Origin: Bacteroidia bacterium
Lineage (GTDB): Bacteria > Bacteroidota > Bacteroidia > Bacteroidales > UBA932
Direction: 5' to 3'
DNA: 42,371 bases
NCBI GenBank assembly: GCA_030529945.1
Contig: JAUMVX010000021.1
Location: forward strand, 1-42,371
A program made the position numbers and the translations under genes. Shown here piece after piece: positions 32,404-41,004 of this stretch. Below the pieces are notes generated by a model. That model had not been told where the DNA came from. It was given only the letters and a program-made list of their open reading frames with translations, and searched no databases. How positions within the stretch are numbered: the stretch's first letter is position 1; the number at the start of each line of letters is the position of its first letter.

Positions 32404-32465
32404 TTTTTGCGATACTGGAAAGAAAGAAAAAAGATGATGCAGGTTATTTTTTGAAGGTTTCTTAT

Positions 32466-32500
32466 TACCTTTGCGCGCCGGCCTATCTGTAGAGCCGGCG
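32466..32500 (+). promoter_or_regulatory. Candidate promoter and 5' hairpin before corA
   Basis: TACCTTTG (32466-32473) fits TAnnTTTG; a -33 element is unclear (TTTG at 32450-32453 is too close). Immediately downstream is a 7-bp hairpin CGCCGGC/GCCGGCG (32476-32482 and 32494-32500), which would form the extreme 5' end of the corA transcript and might protect it. Confidence 0.45.
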
Positions 32501-32555
32501 TGTTACGCGCGTATTAACCCTTCCGACAGACTTGCCGGGATAATCAGGAAGAGGA

Positions 32556-33503
32556 ATGATCAATATTTTCTACAGACACGACGGCCAGGTGGACGTTTCT
32601 CAGGCCATAGCCGATTTCGGCGCCCTCAAGAAGGAAGATGTCCTCTGGATAGACCTTATGGACCCGGACGGAGATGAGAAGAGGGCCGTCGAGACTTTTC
32701 TCGGAACTGAAATCCAGAGCCGCGCGACAGCCGAGGAGATCGAGAGTTCGTCCCGTTTCTCCGAAGACGACAGGGCCATCTACGCGAATACGAACTACCT
32801 TACTCCGGCCGACGACGAGTTCAAATCCGACCCCGTGTCCTTCACGATCGCCGGAGAGACCCTCGCCACGCTGCGTGAAGTGCCGCTGCGAAGCTTCAAC
32901 ACACTGCAGATGAAACTTATGGCGCGGCCGAACCTCTTCCCCAACGGCTTCACCATCTTCCTCGCCATAATGGACCAGAGAGTGGACCTCGACGCTGACA
33001 TAGTCGAGATTCTCTCCAAGGACACCGCGCGCTTCAGCCGCAGGATAAACCAGCAGGAGCAGATTAACGAGGACTTCATCCTGGACATAAACCAGCTTCA
33101 GGAGAACACGATGGTGGTGCGCGAGAATGTGGTGGACAAGCAGCGGCTCATCTCGAACATAATGAAGAGCGGCCGCTATCCGAAGAAATACGACCAGAGG
33201 CTGAATGTCCTTCTGCAGGACATAGCTTCCCTGATAAACCACACCAATTTCAACTTCGAGCGTCTCGAATATCTCCAGGACACCGTTCTGGGCCTCATCA
33301 ATCTCGACCAGAGCCGGGTGATGAAGATATTCACCCTCGTGTCCCTTCTGCTTATGCCGGCCACGCTCGTGGCGAGCTTCTACGGGATGAACGTCACCCT
33401 GCCTTTCGCGCAGCTTCCTCTGGCCTGGCTCTTCATCGTCCTGGTTATGCTGCTCGTGGTCCTCTCGCTATGGTTCGTCTTCAAGCGCAGACGGATGCTG
33501 TAG
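32556..33503 (+). CDS. corA: CorA family magnesium/divalent cation transporter
   Basis: A 315-residue protein. Its cytoplasmic domain (~1-240) ends in the long helix with INHTNFNFERLEYLQDTVLG. Two C-terminal membrane helices follow, with the selectivity motif YGMN (FYGMNVTLPF) between them. It forms a pentameric Mg2+ (or Co2+/Ni2+) channel. The C-terminal tail FKRRRML is basic, as usual. It has its own leader but no M-box-like riboswitch that I can recognise. Confidence 0.95.
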   Translation: MINIFYRHDGQVDVSQAIADFGALKKEDVLWIDLMDPDGDEKRAVETFLGTEIQSRATAEEIESSSRFSEDDRAIYANTNYLTPADDEFKSDPVSFTIAGETLATLREVPLRSFNTLQMKLMARPNLFPNGFTIFLAIMDQRVDLDADIVEILSKDTARFSRRINQQEQINEDFILDINQLQENTMVVRENVVDKQRLISNIMKSGRYPKKYDQRLNVLLQDIASLINHTNFNFERLEYLQDTVLGLINLDQSRVMKIFTLVSLLLMPATLVASFYGMNVTLPFAQLPLAWLFIVLVMLLVVLSLWFVFKRRRML

Positions 33504-33665
33504 GCACGGCGCCGCGACCTCTCGCCCCGCACATATCAGCCCTCCCTGCCGCGAGGTGCCCGCACAAAGACTTCGTTTTCTATCACTTAAACCTTTATAT
33601 GCGTCAGATTTCTTACAATCTGAAATCCTTTCGCGCACTTTTTGTTTATAATTATAGGCAAAGTC

Positions 33666-33696
33666 TTGCCCGTCACAAAAAAGTGTATTACATTTG
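33666..33696 (+). promoter_or_regulatory. Promoter of the citrate lyase operon
   Basis: TTG (33666-33668), a 20-bp spacer, then TACATTTG (33689-33696). The predicted start (~33703) is about 52 nt before the citD ATG. The 251-bp gap after corA otherwise shows only an AT-rich upstream part. Confidence 0.7.
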
Positions 33697-33708
33697 TCAC
33701 ACTGTAAA

Positions 33709-33727
33709 AACTGTTGACAGTTAACTG
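33709..33727. promoter_or_regulatory. Overlapping palindromes, candidate operator of the citrate lyase operon
   Basis: AACTGTTGACAGTT (33709-33722; 6-bp arms, 2-bp spacer) overlaps the perfect palindrome CAGTTAACTG (33718-33727). Together they give three AACTG(T/C) half-sites. They lie just downstream of the predicted transcription start, where a repressor would block initiation; a short RNA hairpin is the alternative. Confidence 0.45.
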
Positions 33728-33754
33728 CACATAATTTACTAAAACGATTTTAAA

Positions 33755-34033
33755 ATGGATTTGAAAAATGCTGCCGCCGGAACTCTCGAATCTGGAGATA
33801 TAATGATCCAGATAGCTCCGGCTGAAACCAAGGGCCTGCATATCGAACTCGACAGCACTGTCGCCGCTCAGTTCGGAAGGCAGATCCGCACGGTCATTAC
33901 AGAGACCCTCACGGGACTCGGCATCGAAGACGCCGACGTGAAGGCCGTAGATAAAGGGGCCCGCGACTGCACCATACGTGCGAGAGTCACGGCTGCCGCA
34001 GTACGCGCCACAGGCAAGGATGTTTGGGCATAA
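33755..34033 (+). CDS. citD: Citrate lyase acyl carrier protein (gamma subunit)
   Basis: A 92-residue protein with the N-terminal motif LESGDIMIQIAP; the Ser of ESGD carries the 2'-(5''-triphosphoribosyl)-3'-dephospho-CoA prosthetic group. Later SDNVxA-like text is replaced by VDKGARDCTIRARVTAAAVRA, as in other CitD proteins. It moves the acetyl group between the alpha and beta subunits. It is the first gene of the operon, behind a promoter and a candidate operator. Confidence 0.93.
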   Translation: MDLKNAAAGTLESGDIMIQIAPAETKGLHIELDSTVAAQFGRQIRTVITETLTGLGIEDADVKAVDKGARDCTIRARVTAAAVRATGKDVWA

Positions 34034-34046
34034 AGACATAAGGATT

Positions 34047-34943
34047 ATGGAAGACAGATTGAGAAGAACTATGATGTTCATTCCGGGAAACAACCCGGGA
34101 ATGATGCAGGACGCTTACATTTACAGGCCGGATTCCATTATGCTCGACCTGGAGGATTCCGTCACGATGGCGGAGAAGGATGCCGCCCGTCTGCTCGTGC
34201 ACAATGCCCTCAAGTCCATCGATTACGGTGACATAGAGATGGTGGTGCGCATAAATCCCCTCAGCACCCCTTACGGCCGCAAGGACGTGGAGGCCGTGGT
34301 GAAGGCCGGCGTGCACGTCATCCGTATGCCCAAGACCGAGACTGCGGACGAAGTCCGCGAGCTCGAGGCCGAGATAGTGAAGGTGGAGAATGAAATCGGC
34401 TGCCTCGGAAGGACTAAGATAATGGCCGCCATCGAAAGCGCGGAAGGCATCTGCAACGCCTTCGCCATCGCCAAGGCCTCGAAGCGTATGATGGGCATCG
34501 CCCTGGGCGCCGAGGACTACTGCGCGAGCCTCAAGACCCAGCGCACCCCGGGCGGAGACGAGCTGCTCTATGCCCGCCAGACCATAGTGGTGGCCGCACG
34601 CGCGGCCGGAGTATATGCCCTCGATACCGTGTTCTCGAATCTGGACGATATGGAGTCCTTCCGCAAGGAAGTGGAGTTGATAAAGACCCTCGGCTTCGAC
34701 GGCAAGTCCATCATAAACCCTCGTCAGATCAGGATCGTGAATGAAGTGTTCGCCCCGAGCGAGAAGGCCATAGAGAAGGCCAGGAAGATTCTCGCCGCCA
34801 TAAAGGAGGCGGAGAAGAAGGGCTCCGGAGTCATTTCCCTGAACGGCAAGATGGTGGACCGTCCCGTAGTCATCAGAGCGCAGCACACCATCGACCTTGC
34901 CGTCGCTTCAGGTATCATCTCAAAGGAAGAAGTTTATGAGTAG
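34047..34943 (+). CDS. citE: Citrate lyase beta subunit (citryl-ACP lyase)
   Basis: About 298 residues from the ATG at 34047 (MEDRLRRTMMFIPGNNPGMM); the frame is open further upstream but lacks homology there. It is a TIM-barrel protein of the HpcH/HpaI family with SIMLDLEDSVTMAEKDAAR (metal-binding Glu/Asp), VVRINPLSTPYG and IALGAEDYCASLKTQRT. It splits citryl-ACP to acetyl-ACP and oxaloacetate with Mg2+. The stop overlaps the citF start. Confidence 0.95.
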   Translation: MEDRLRRTMMFIPGNNPGMMQDAYIYRPDSIMLDLEDSVTMAEKDAARLLVHNALKSIDYGDIEMVVRINPLSTPYGRKDVEAVVKAGVHVIRMPKTETADEVRELEAEIVKVENEIGCLGRTKIMAAIESAEGICNAFAIAKASKRMMGIALGAEDYCASLKTQRTPGGDELLYARQTIVVAARAAGVYALDTVFSNLDDMESFRKEVELIKTLGFDGKSIINPRQIRIVNEVFAPSEKAIEKARKILAAIKEAEKKGSGVISLNGKMVDRPVVIRAQHTIDLAVASGIISKEEVYE

Positions 34944-36471
34944 TTTGAAAGACAGGGCGGAGGGCATCCGCAGAGTTGCCGCCGCTATGGGCAAAGAGGT
35001 CTATTCCGGTGAGACCTTAAAGAACACCGTTTTCCGCAAGGACCTTCAGAAATCCGACCATAAAGTAGTCACCCTCGAAGAGGCCATCGTCAGAAGCGGC
35101 CTGAAGGACGGGATGACCATTTCCTTCCACCACCATTTCCGCGGAGGCGACAAGGTTGTGAATATGGTAGTGGACAAGCTCGCGCAGATGGGCTTCAAGA
35201 ATCTGCATCTGGCCGCTTCCAGCCTCTCCGACGTGCACGCTCCACTCATCGAGCATATCAGAAACGGCGTCATAACGAAGATCTCCACTTCGGGACTTCG
35301 CGGCGAACTGGCCAAGGAGATATCGCACGGCCTTATGAAGGAGCCTGTAGTGTTCCGCAGCCACGGCGGCCGCGGCAGCGCCATCTCCACGGGAGACCTG
35401 CACATTGACGTGGCCTTCCTCGGAGCCTCTTCCAGCGACCCGGCGGGAAACGCCAGCGGCTACTCCCGCTCCGAACACGCCAAGTCCATCTGCGGCTCGC
35501 TCGGCTACGCCAAGCCTGACGCCCAGTATGCGGACAAGGTGGTCATCATCACGGACGACCTGGTGGACTACCCGAACACCCCGAACTCCATCTCAGAGCA
35601 CGATGTGGACTTCGTGGTCCTCGTGGACTCCGTGGGCGACTCGTCGAAGATTTCCTCCGGCGCGATCCGCGACACGAAGAACCCTCGCGACATACTCCTC
35701 GCGATGAGCGCCGCCGATGTCATCATTAACAGCGGCTACTTCAGGGAGGGCTTCTCCATCCAGACCGGCTCGGGCGGCGCATCCCTCGCGGCCGTAAAAT
35801 ACATCAGGGAGAAGATGATTGAAAAAGGCATCCACGCCAGCTTCGCTCTCGGCGGCATCACCGCCCATATGGTGAAGATGCACGAGGAAGGCCTCATCGA
35901 AAGGCTCATCGACGTGCAGTCCTTCGACCGCGTCGCCGCCGAGTCCATAAAGAACGACCCGTTCCACAAGGGCGTCTCGGCGAATGAATACGCTGCGGCG
36001 GACGAATCCGGTTCGGCCGTGCATTATCTGGACATAGTGATCCTTTCCGCCCTCGAGGTGGACGTGAACTTCAACGTGAACGTTCTCGTGGGTAGCGACG
36101 GTGTAATCCGCGGCGCCGTGGGAGGCCATCCTGACACTGCTGCGGATTCCGCCCTCTCCATCATAGTATGTCCGCTTCTGCGCGGGAGAATCCCTTGCAT
36201 CGTGGATGAAGTCACCACCCTCATCACTCCGGGTTCCACAGTCGATGTGGTCGTGACCGAGTACGGCATCGCCGTGAACCCGCGCCGGGGCGAAATAGCG
36301 GAAAGGCTACGCGCGGCCGGGATGAAGGTAGTGGACATCAATGCGCTTAAAGACCTGGCTCTCGAGCAGATAGGTACACCTGACCCTCTGCCGTTCGGCG
36401 ACAAGGTGGTCGGCGTGGTGATGAACCGCGAGGGCACGGTGCAGGATGTCATAATGAACATCGAAGACTAG
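34936..36471 (+). CDS. citF: Citrate lyase alpha subunit (acetyl-ACP:citrate ACP-transferase)
   Basis: About 511 residues from the ATG at 34936 (MSSLKDRAEGIRRVA), overlapping citE by 8 bp. The family signatures GMTISFHHHFRGGD, ATSTGDLHID-like AISTGDLHID, VGSDGVIRGAVGGHPDTA and GSTVDVVVTEYGIAVNPRR are present. It exchanges the acetyl group on the ACP for citrate. The size matches the usual ~510 residues. Confidence 0.95.
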   Translation: MSSLKDRAEGIRRVAAAMGKEVYSGETLKNTVFRKDLQKSDHKVVTLEEAIVRSGLKDGMTISFHHHFRGGDKVVNMVVDKLAQMGFKNLHLAASSLSDVHAPLIEHIRNGVITKISTSGLRGELAKEISHGLMKEPVVFRSHGGRGSAISTGDLHIDVAFLGASSSDPAGNASGYSRSEHAKSICGSLGYAKPDAQYADKVVIITDDLVDYPNTPNSISEHDVDFVVLVDSVGDSSKISSGAIRDTKNPRDILLAMSAADVIINSGYFREGFSIQTGSGGASLAAVKYIREKMIEKGIHASFALGGITAHMVKMHEEGLIERLIDVQSFDRVAAESIKNDPFHKGVSANEYAAADESGSAVHYLDIVILSALEVDVNFNVNVLVGSDGVIRGAVGGHPDTAADSALSIIVCPLLRGRIPCIVDEVTTLITPGSTVDVVVTEYGIAVNPRRGEIAERLRAAGMKVVDINALKDLALEQIGTPDPLPFGDKVVGVVMNREGTVQDVIMNIED

Positions 36472-36482
36472 GCGCTTTCCTT

Positions 36483-36986
36483 ATGGGGATCACGCTTGAA
36501 GAGCTGCTTGCGAGCCGCGAGGCGAGGGCGCTTCGCCAGAAGGATTATCTGCGGGATTATCCGGAAGGAACCCTCGTATGCCTCACCGTCATAATGCCGG
36601 GCAGCGTCAAGCGTGATTCCGCATCTCTGATAACGGCGCAGGCGGCCGTGACGGCTACAGTGTCCGCTTTCGGCCGCAGCCTCGTCACCCTCGAGCTGCG
36701 CGATCTGCCCACAGGATATGAAGCATATATGGTCACGTCTCTGCCTTGCCTGCAGGCCAAGGCGGAGACCTGCCGTATAGAGGACAGCCATCCTCTCGGG
36801 AGGCTGTTCGATCTGGACGTGATAGGCTCCGACGGCATCCCCGTATCCAGGACTGCGGTAGGCAAGGCCCCGAGGGGCTGCCTGCTCTGCCCGAATACGG
36901 CCGCGTATTGTATGAGAAACCGCACTCACACTCAGGAGGAACTTCTGAAGAGGATCGGCGAGATGATAGACGCGTATGTGCAGTGA
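36483..36986 (+). CDS. citX: Apo-citrate lyase phosphoribosyl-dephospho-CoA transferase
   Basis: A 167-residue protein with the CitX pattern: LLASREARALRQKDYL, LVCLTVIMPGSVKR, HPLGRLFDLDVIGSDG and CLLCPNTAAYCMRNRTHT. It attaches the prosthetic group made by CitG to CitD. The size is within the family range. It overlaps the next gene by 11 bp. Confidence 0.92.
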   Translation: MGITLEELLASREARALRQKDYLRDYPEGTLVCLTVIMPGSVKRDSASLITAQAAVTATVSAFGRSLVTLELRDLPTGYEAYMVTSLPCLQAKAETCRIEDSHPLGRLFDLDVIGSDGIPVSRTAVGKAPRGCLLCPNTAAYCMRNRTHTQEELLKRIGEMIDAYVQ

Positions 36987-38721
36987 CCGCTTCATAAATA
37001 CGGTACCGCTTTCCCTTTCTTCAGTGCGCCGCCGCGTGGAGGACTTCCTTGCGGAGAACGGTCTGCGCTATGCTCCGATGGACACTTACGTGACCGTCAG
37101 CGAGGATGAAGAAGGGGACAGGATTCTGGCCGGGGGCGGTCTGGAGGGCAATCTCATAAAATGCGTGGCCGTCAGCGGAGCGGCCCGTTCGGAGGGCCTC
37201 ACCGCGAAACTCGTCTCCGCTCTTCTCACCCTCGCCCGCGAAAGGGGCTATGATTCCGTCCGCCTTTTCACCAAGCCCGAGAACCGGAGCATCTTCGCCA
37301 GCCTGGGCTTCAGGCTTCTGGGCTCATCCGATGCCGCCATCCTTATGGAGACGGGTGCAGACGCCCTCAGGGACTATGAAAGATACCTGTCTTCACTCAA
37401 GGGCGAAGGCAGCGCCGGAGTCATAGTGATGAATGCCAACCCTTTCACCCGGGGACACCGCTATCTGGTGGAGCAGGCCGCCTCACAGGTGGACAGGCTC
37501 TATGTCATCGCCGTGAAGGAGGACCGCTCCCTTTTCCCTTCCGGGGAAAGGCTCGCGATGATCCGCAGCGGCTGTGCCGGCATAGATAACGTGACGGTCT
37601 GCAGGGGAAGCGATTATGCCGTCTCCGCAGCCACGTTCCCGACCTACTTCCTGAAAAAGGCGGATGATGCGACTCTCGCCTATATGGATCTCGATCTGGA
37701 CATATTCGCCGCTCATATAGCTCCCGCATTGGGCGCGAAGCGCCGCTTCGCGGGGAGCGAACCTCAGGACGCGCTCACGCGTCTGTACAATTCCCGGATG
37801 GCGTCTCTGCTGCCGGCTCGCGGGGTGGAGTTCATCGAAATCCCGAGGCTTGTGCAAGGAGGCGAAGCGGTGAGCGCGAGCAGGTTGAGAGCTGCATTGG
37901 ACGGCGGCGATTTCGCCGCGGCCGCGAGGATGGCTTACCCGACTACGATTCCGCATCTGCTTTCACATCTTGCTGAAAAGGCTCTGCGTGAGGAACTTGA
38001 CACTACTCCGAAGCCGGGTCTTGTGGACCGGGAGGACAGCGGTGCGCACTCCGATATGGACTACGCTCTGATGTCCCGGGGGATAGCGGCTCTGCGGCCG
38101 TTCTTCACGGAGCTGGCTTTGGAGGGGTGGAAGAAGGGATTGGACGCGGAAAGCGTCCGCAGCATAGGTATAAGTGCGGAAAAGGCTATGCTCGAAGCGA
38201 CCGGGGGAGTGAATACGCACAAGGGTGCGCTTTTCTGTATCGGTCTCGCGCTCAGCGCGGCGGCCTCTGTTCTGGGCTCGGGCGAAGTGCTCGGCGAGGA
38301 TAATCTGCGGCGGGGGATTTCGCTTCTGGCGAGCGGCATTCCGCAGGCGGAGGGGACGCACGGGGCGAATGTAAGACGCTCATACAGAGTGGGCGGCGCG
38401 CTTGACTGCGCTATGCGCGGCTACCCGGCTCTTTTCGGAGACTGGCTGCCCTATTACCGCTCTCTGCGGGGCGACTCTTATAGGAACCACCGCACGCTGC
38501 TGCGCATTATGTCCTCGCTGGACGACACGAATATCCTGCACAGGACCTCCGCGCAGACGCTCGCCCGGGTGAAGGAAGTTTCGGCGGAGCTTTGCGGGAA
38601 CTTCAGCGTCGGCGCTCTGCGGGAACTGAACAGAAAATTCATCTCGGAGAACATATCTCCCGGCGGAAGCGCCGATATGCTTTCACTGACTATATTTATT
38701 ACTGACATTATAAACCAATAA
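36976..38721 (+). CDS. citC-citG: Fused citrate lyase ligase (CitC) and triphosphoribosyl-dephospho-CoA synthase (CitG)
   Basis: A 581-residue fusion. Residues 1-~135 are the GNAT-like domain of CitC (LIKCVAVSGAARSEGLTAKL, LFTKPENRSIFASLGF). Residues ~140-320 are the nucleotidyltransferase with NANPFTRGHRYLVEQAA (the HxGH-type site) and ...SASRLRAALDGGDF. From ~325 onwards comes CitG, starting ALREELDTTPKPGLVDREDSG, with GVNTHKGALFCIGLA, EGTHGANVRR and DDTNILHRT. CitC acetylates the prosthetic group of CitD; CitG makes that group from dephospho-CoA and ATP. Both domains look complete, so this reads as a genuine bifunctional enzyme. No frameshift between the halves. Confidence 0.93.
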   Translation: MCSDRFINTVPLSLSSVRRRVEDFLAENGLRYAPMDTYVTVSEDEEGDRILAGGGLEGNLIKCVAVSGAARSEGLTAKLVSALLTLARERGYDSVRLFTKPENRSIFASLGFRLLGSSDAAILMETGADALRDYERYLSSLKGEGSAGVIVMNANPFTRGHRYLVEQAASQVDRLYVIAVKEDRSLFPSGERLAMIRSGCAGIDNVTVCRGSDYAVSAATFPTYFLKKADDATLAYMDLDLDIFAAHIAPALGAKRRFAGSEPQDALTRLYNSRMASLLPARGVEFIEIPRLVQGGEAVSASRLRAALDGGDFAAAARMAYPTTIPHLLSHLAEKALREELDTTPKPGLVDREDSGAHSDMDYALMSRGIAALRPFFTELALEGWKKGLDAESVRSIGISAEKAMLEATGGVNTHKGALFCIGLALSAAASVLGSGEVLGEDNLRRGISLLASGIPQAEGTHGANVRRSYRVGGALDCAMRGYPALFGDWLPYYRSLRGDSYRNHRTLLRIMSSLDDTNILHRTSAQTLARVKEVSAELCGNFSVGALRELNRKFISENISPGGSADMLSLTIFITDIINQ

Positions 38722-38733
38722 CATTATTTCTTT

Positions 38734-40980
38734 ATGGAAGAACTGATTCCACAAGGTGTTTATCTTAAAGACGGCAAGACGCTTGTCAAAGATGCCGCCG
38801 GAATGCCTTCTGCAGAAGAGGCCCGCGAAAATACCATCGCCTACAGGATCCTGCGTTCTCACGACGTGGACGGGTCCAGGGGCAAGAAGATGCGCATCCG
38901 CTTCGATGCGATGGTTTCCCACGACATTACCTATGTGGGCATTATCCAGACTGCGCGTGCAAGCGGTCTCGAAAAGTTCCCTCTGCCTTACGCGATGACG
39001 AACTGCCACAATTCGCTCTGCGCGGTGGGCGGAACCATCAATGAGGACGACCACGTGTTCGGTCTTTCCGCCGCGAAGAAATACGGCGGCATCTATGTCC
39101 CTGCAAACCAGGCGGTCATCCATCAGTACACCCGTGAGGCCATCGCCGAGTGCGGCAATATGGTTCTCGGCTCCGACAGCCACACGCGTTACGGCTCTCT
39201 CGGCTGTATGGGCGTCGGCGAAGGCGGCGGCGAGCTTGTGAAGCAGCTCCTGAAGAACACCTGGGACATCAACGCCCCGGAAGTGGTTCTGGTATGGCTC
39301 GAAGGCAAGCCTAAGAAGGGTATCGGCCCGCACGATGTGGCCATCTCCCTCGTGAAGGCGGTGTTCGAGAACGGCTTCGTGAAGAACAAGGTGCTCGAAT
39401 TCGCGGGTCCCGGCGTGGAGAACCTCTCCATCGACTTCCGCAACGGCATCGACGTGATGACCACCGAGACCACCTGTCTGAGCTCCATCTGGATCACCGA
39501 CGGGAAGGTGGAGGAATACTACAGGATGCACGGCCGTCCTCAGGCATACCGCAAGCTCGCTCCGGGCGAGGTCGCATACTACGACAGTATGATCAGAATC
39601 GACCTCTCGCAGCAGGAGGCTATGATCGCCCTGCCGTTCCATCCTTCGAACGCATACACCATCCACGAGTTCCAGAAGAACCCGAAGGCCATCCTCGAGG
39701 CTGTCGAGGCGGACGCGCGCAAGCGTTTCGGAGACAAGATTTCCATCGACCTCGTAGGCAAGCTCCGTGACGGAAAGGCCGTGGCGGACCAGGCGCTCAT
39801 CGCCGGCTGCTCGGGCGGAACCTACGAGAACCTCAGCGAGGCCGCCGCCATCCTGAAGGGCAAGACCATAGGCAACGACTACTTCACGATGTCCGCGTAC
39901 CCGCAGTCCACTCCGGTATATCTCGCGACCACGCGCAACCACATCGCCGAGGAGCTTCTCGAGGCGGGTGTAGTCATCAAGCCGGCGTTCTGCGGACCTT
40001 GCTTCGGAGCCGGCGACGTGCCGGCCAATAACGGCCTGTCCATCCGCCACACCACCCGCAACTTCCCGAACCGCGAGGGTTCCAAGCCGGGTCAGGGCCA
40101 GATTTCCCTCGTCTGCCTGATGGACGCGCGCTCCATTGCCGCCACGGCGGCCAATGGCGGAGTCATCACCGCAGCCACGGATATCGAGTACAACGACACC
40201 CACGCTCCGTATTCTTTCGACGACCGTATCTACAAGAGCCGCGTTTACTACGGCTACGGCCACGCCGACCCTTCAGTGGAGCTCCGTTACGGCCCGAACA
40301 TCAAGGACTGGCCTAAGATGTATCCTATGCAGGACAATATGCTCCTCGAGCTGGCTGCGGTCATCCACGACCCTGTCACCACCACCGACGAGCTCATCCC
40401 GTCCGGCGAGACATCCAGCTACCGTTCGAACCCTATCAAGCTCTCCGAGTTCACGCTTTCGCGCCGGGTTCCGGAGTATGTGGGCATCTGCAAGAGAATC
40501 CAGCAGGAAGACCGCGAGCGCCGCGAGGGTAAAGTTCCCGCCGATGTGGCAGAGGCTCTCGCCAAGGTCGGGGCCCCGGCTTCCGACACTTCGTTCGGTT
40601 CCTGCGTGTTCGCGAACAAGCCGGGCGACGGCTCCGCTCGCGAGCAGGCCGCTTCCTGCCAGAAGGTTCTGGGCGGCGACGCCAACATCTGCTACGAGTA
40701 TGCGACGAAGCGCTACCGCAGCAACTGCATCAACTGGGGCATAGTTCCGTTCACGATTGCACCGGAAACAGCCTTCGATTACAAGCCGGGCGACTTCGTG
40801 TTCATCAAGGGCATCCGTGAGGCCATCCTCTCCGGTAAGGAGGAGATCGACGCCAAGGTCATCTGCGCCGAGGGTCTGAAGGACATACATCTGTACTTCC
40901 GGAACCTGACCGCCGATGAGCGCGAGATTCTTGCGGACGGCTGCCTTATGAACTATTACGCAGCACAGAAGGGCAAATAA
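38734..40980 (+). CDS. acn: Aconitate hydratase
   Basis: A 748-residue aconitase of the length usual in Bacteroidota. Visible are GSDSHTRYGSLGCMGVGEGG, the three [4Fe-4S] cysteines (one in GCSGGTYEN, two in FCGPCFGAGD), and the C-terminal swivel domain with FGSCVFAN-, YEYATKRYRSNCINWG- and GDFVFIKG-type motifs. It interconverts citrate and isocitrate. It starts 12 bp after citCG without a terminator and is followed by icd after 24 bp, so all are probably one transcript. A 526-codon antisense frame overlaps it and is taken as spurious. Confidence 0.96.
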   Translation: MEELIPQGVYLKDGKTLVKDAAGMPSAEEARENTIAYRILRSHDVDGSRGKKMRIRFDAMVSHDITYVGIIQTARASGLEKFPLPYAMTNCHNSLCAVGGTINEDDHVFGLSAAKKYGGIYVPANQAVIHQYTREAIAECGNMVLGSDSHTRYGSLGCMGVGEGGGELVKQLLKNTWDINAPEVVLVWLEGKPKKGIGPHDVAISLVKAVFENGFVKNKVLEFAGPGVENLSIDFRNGIDVMTTETTCLSSIWITDGKVEEYYRMHGRPQAYRKLAPGEVAYYDSMIRIDLSQQEAMIALPFHPSNAYTIHEFQKNPKAILEAVEADARKRFGDKISIDLVGKLRDGKAVADQALIAGCSGGTYENLSEAAAILKGKTIGNDYFTMSAYPQSTPVYLATTRNHIAEELLEAGVVIKPAFCGPCFGAGDVPANNGLSIRHTTRNFPNREGSKPGQGQISLVCLMDARSIAATAANGGVITAATDIEYNDTHAPYSFDDRIYKSRVYYGYGHADPSVELRYGPNIKDWPKMYPMQDNMLLELAAVIHDPVTTTDELIPSGETSSYRSNPIKLSEFTLSRRVPEYVGICKRIQQEDRERREGKVPADVAEALAKVGAPASDTSFGSCVFANKPGDGSAREQAASCQKVLGGDANICYEYATKRYRSNCINWGIVPFTIAPETAFDYKPGDFVFIKGIREAILSGKEEIDAKVICAEGLKDIHLYFRNLTADEREILADGCLMNYYAAQKGK

Positions 40981-41004
40981 TAACATTTTATAAACCGATT
41001 TTTT

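Noticed and set aside
32404-32555. Mg2+ riboswitch (M-box) upstream of corA
   Set aside because: Only a single 7-bp hairpin near the predicted start is visible; the leader is too short and lacks the multi-stem M-box pattern.
33504-33665. Terminator after corA
   Set aside because: Only imperfect GC-rich pairing (CTCGC/GCGAG) with a distant, weak T-run; not enough to call.
38683-40263. 526-codon open frame antisense to aconitase
   Set aside because: A product of GC-rich codon structure on the opposite strand; its protein shows no domain, and the plus-strand aconitase is certain.
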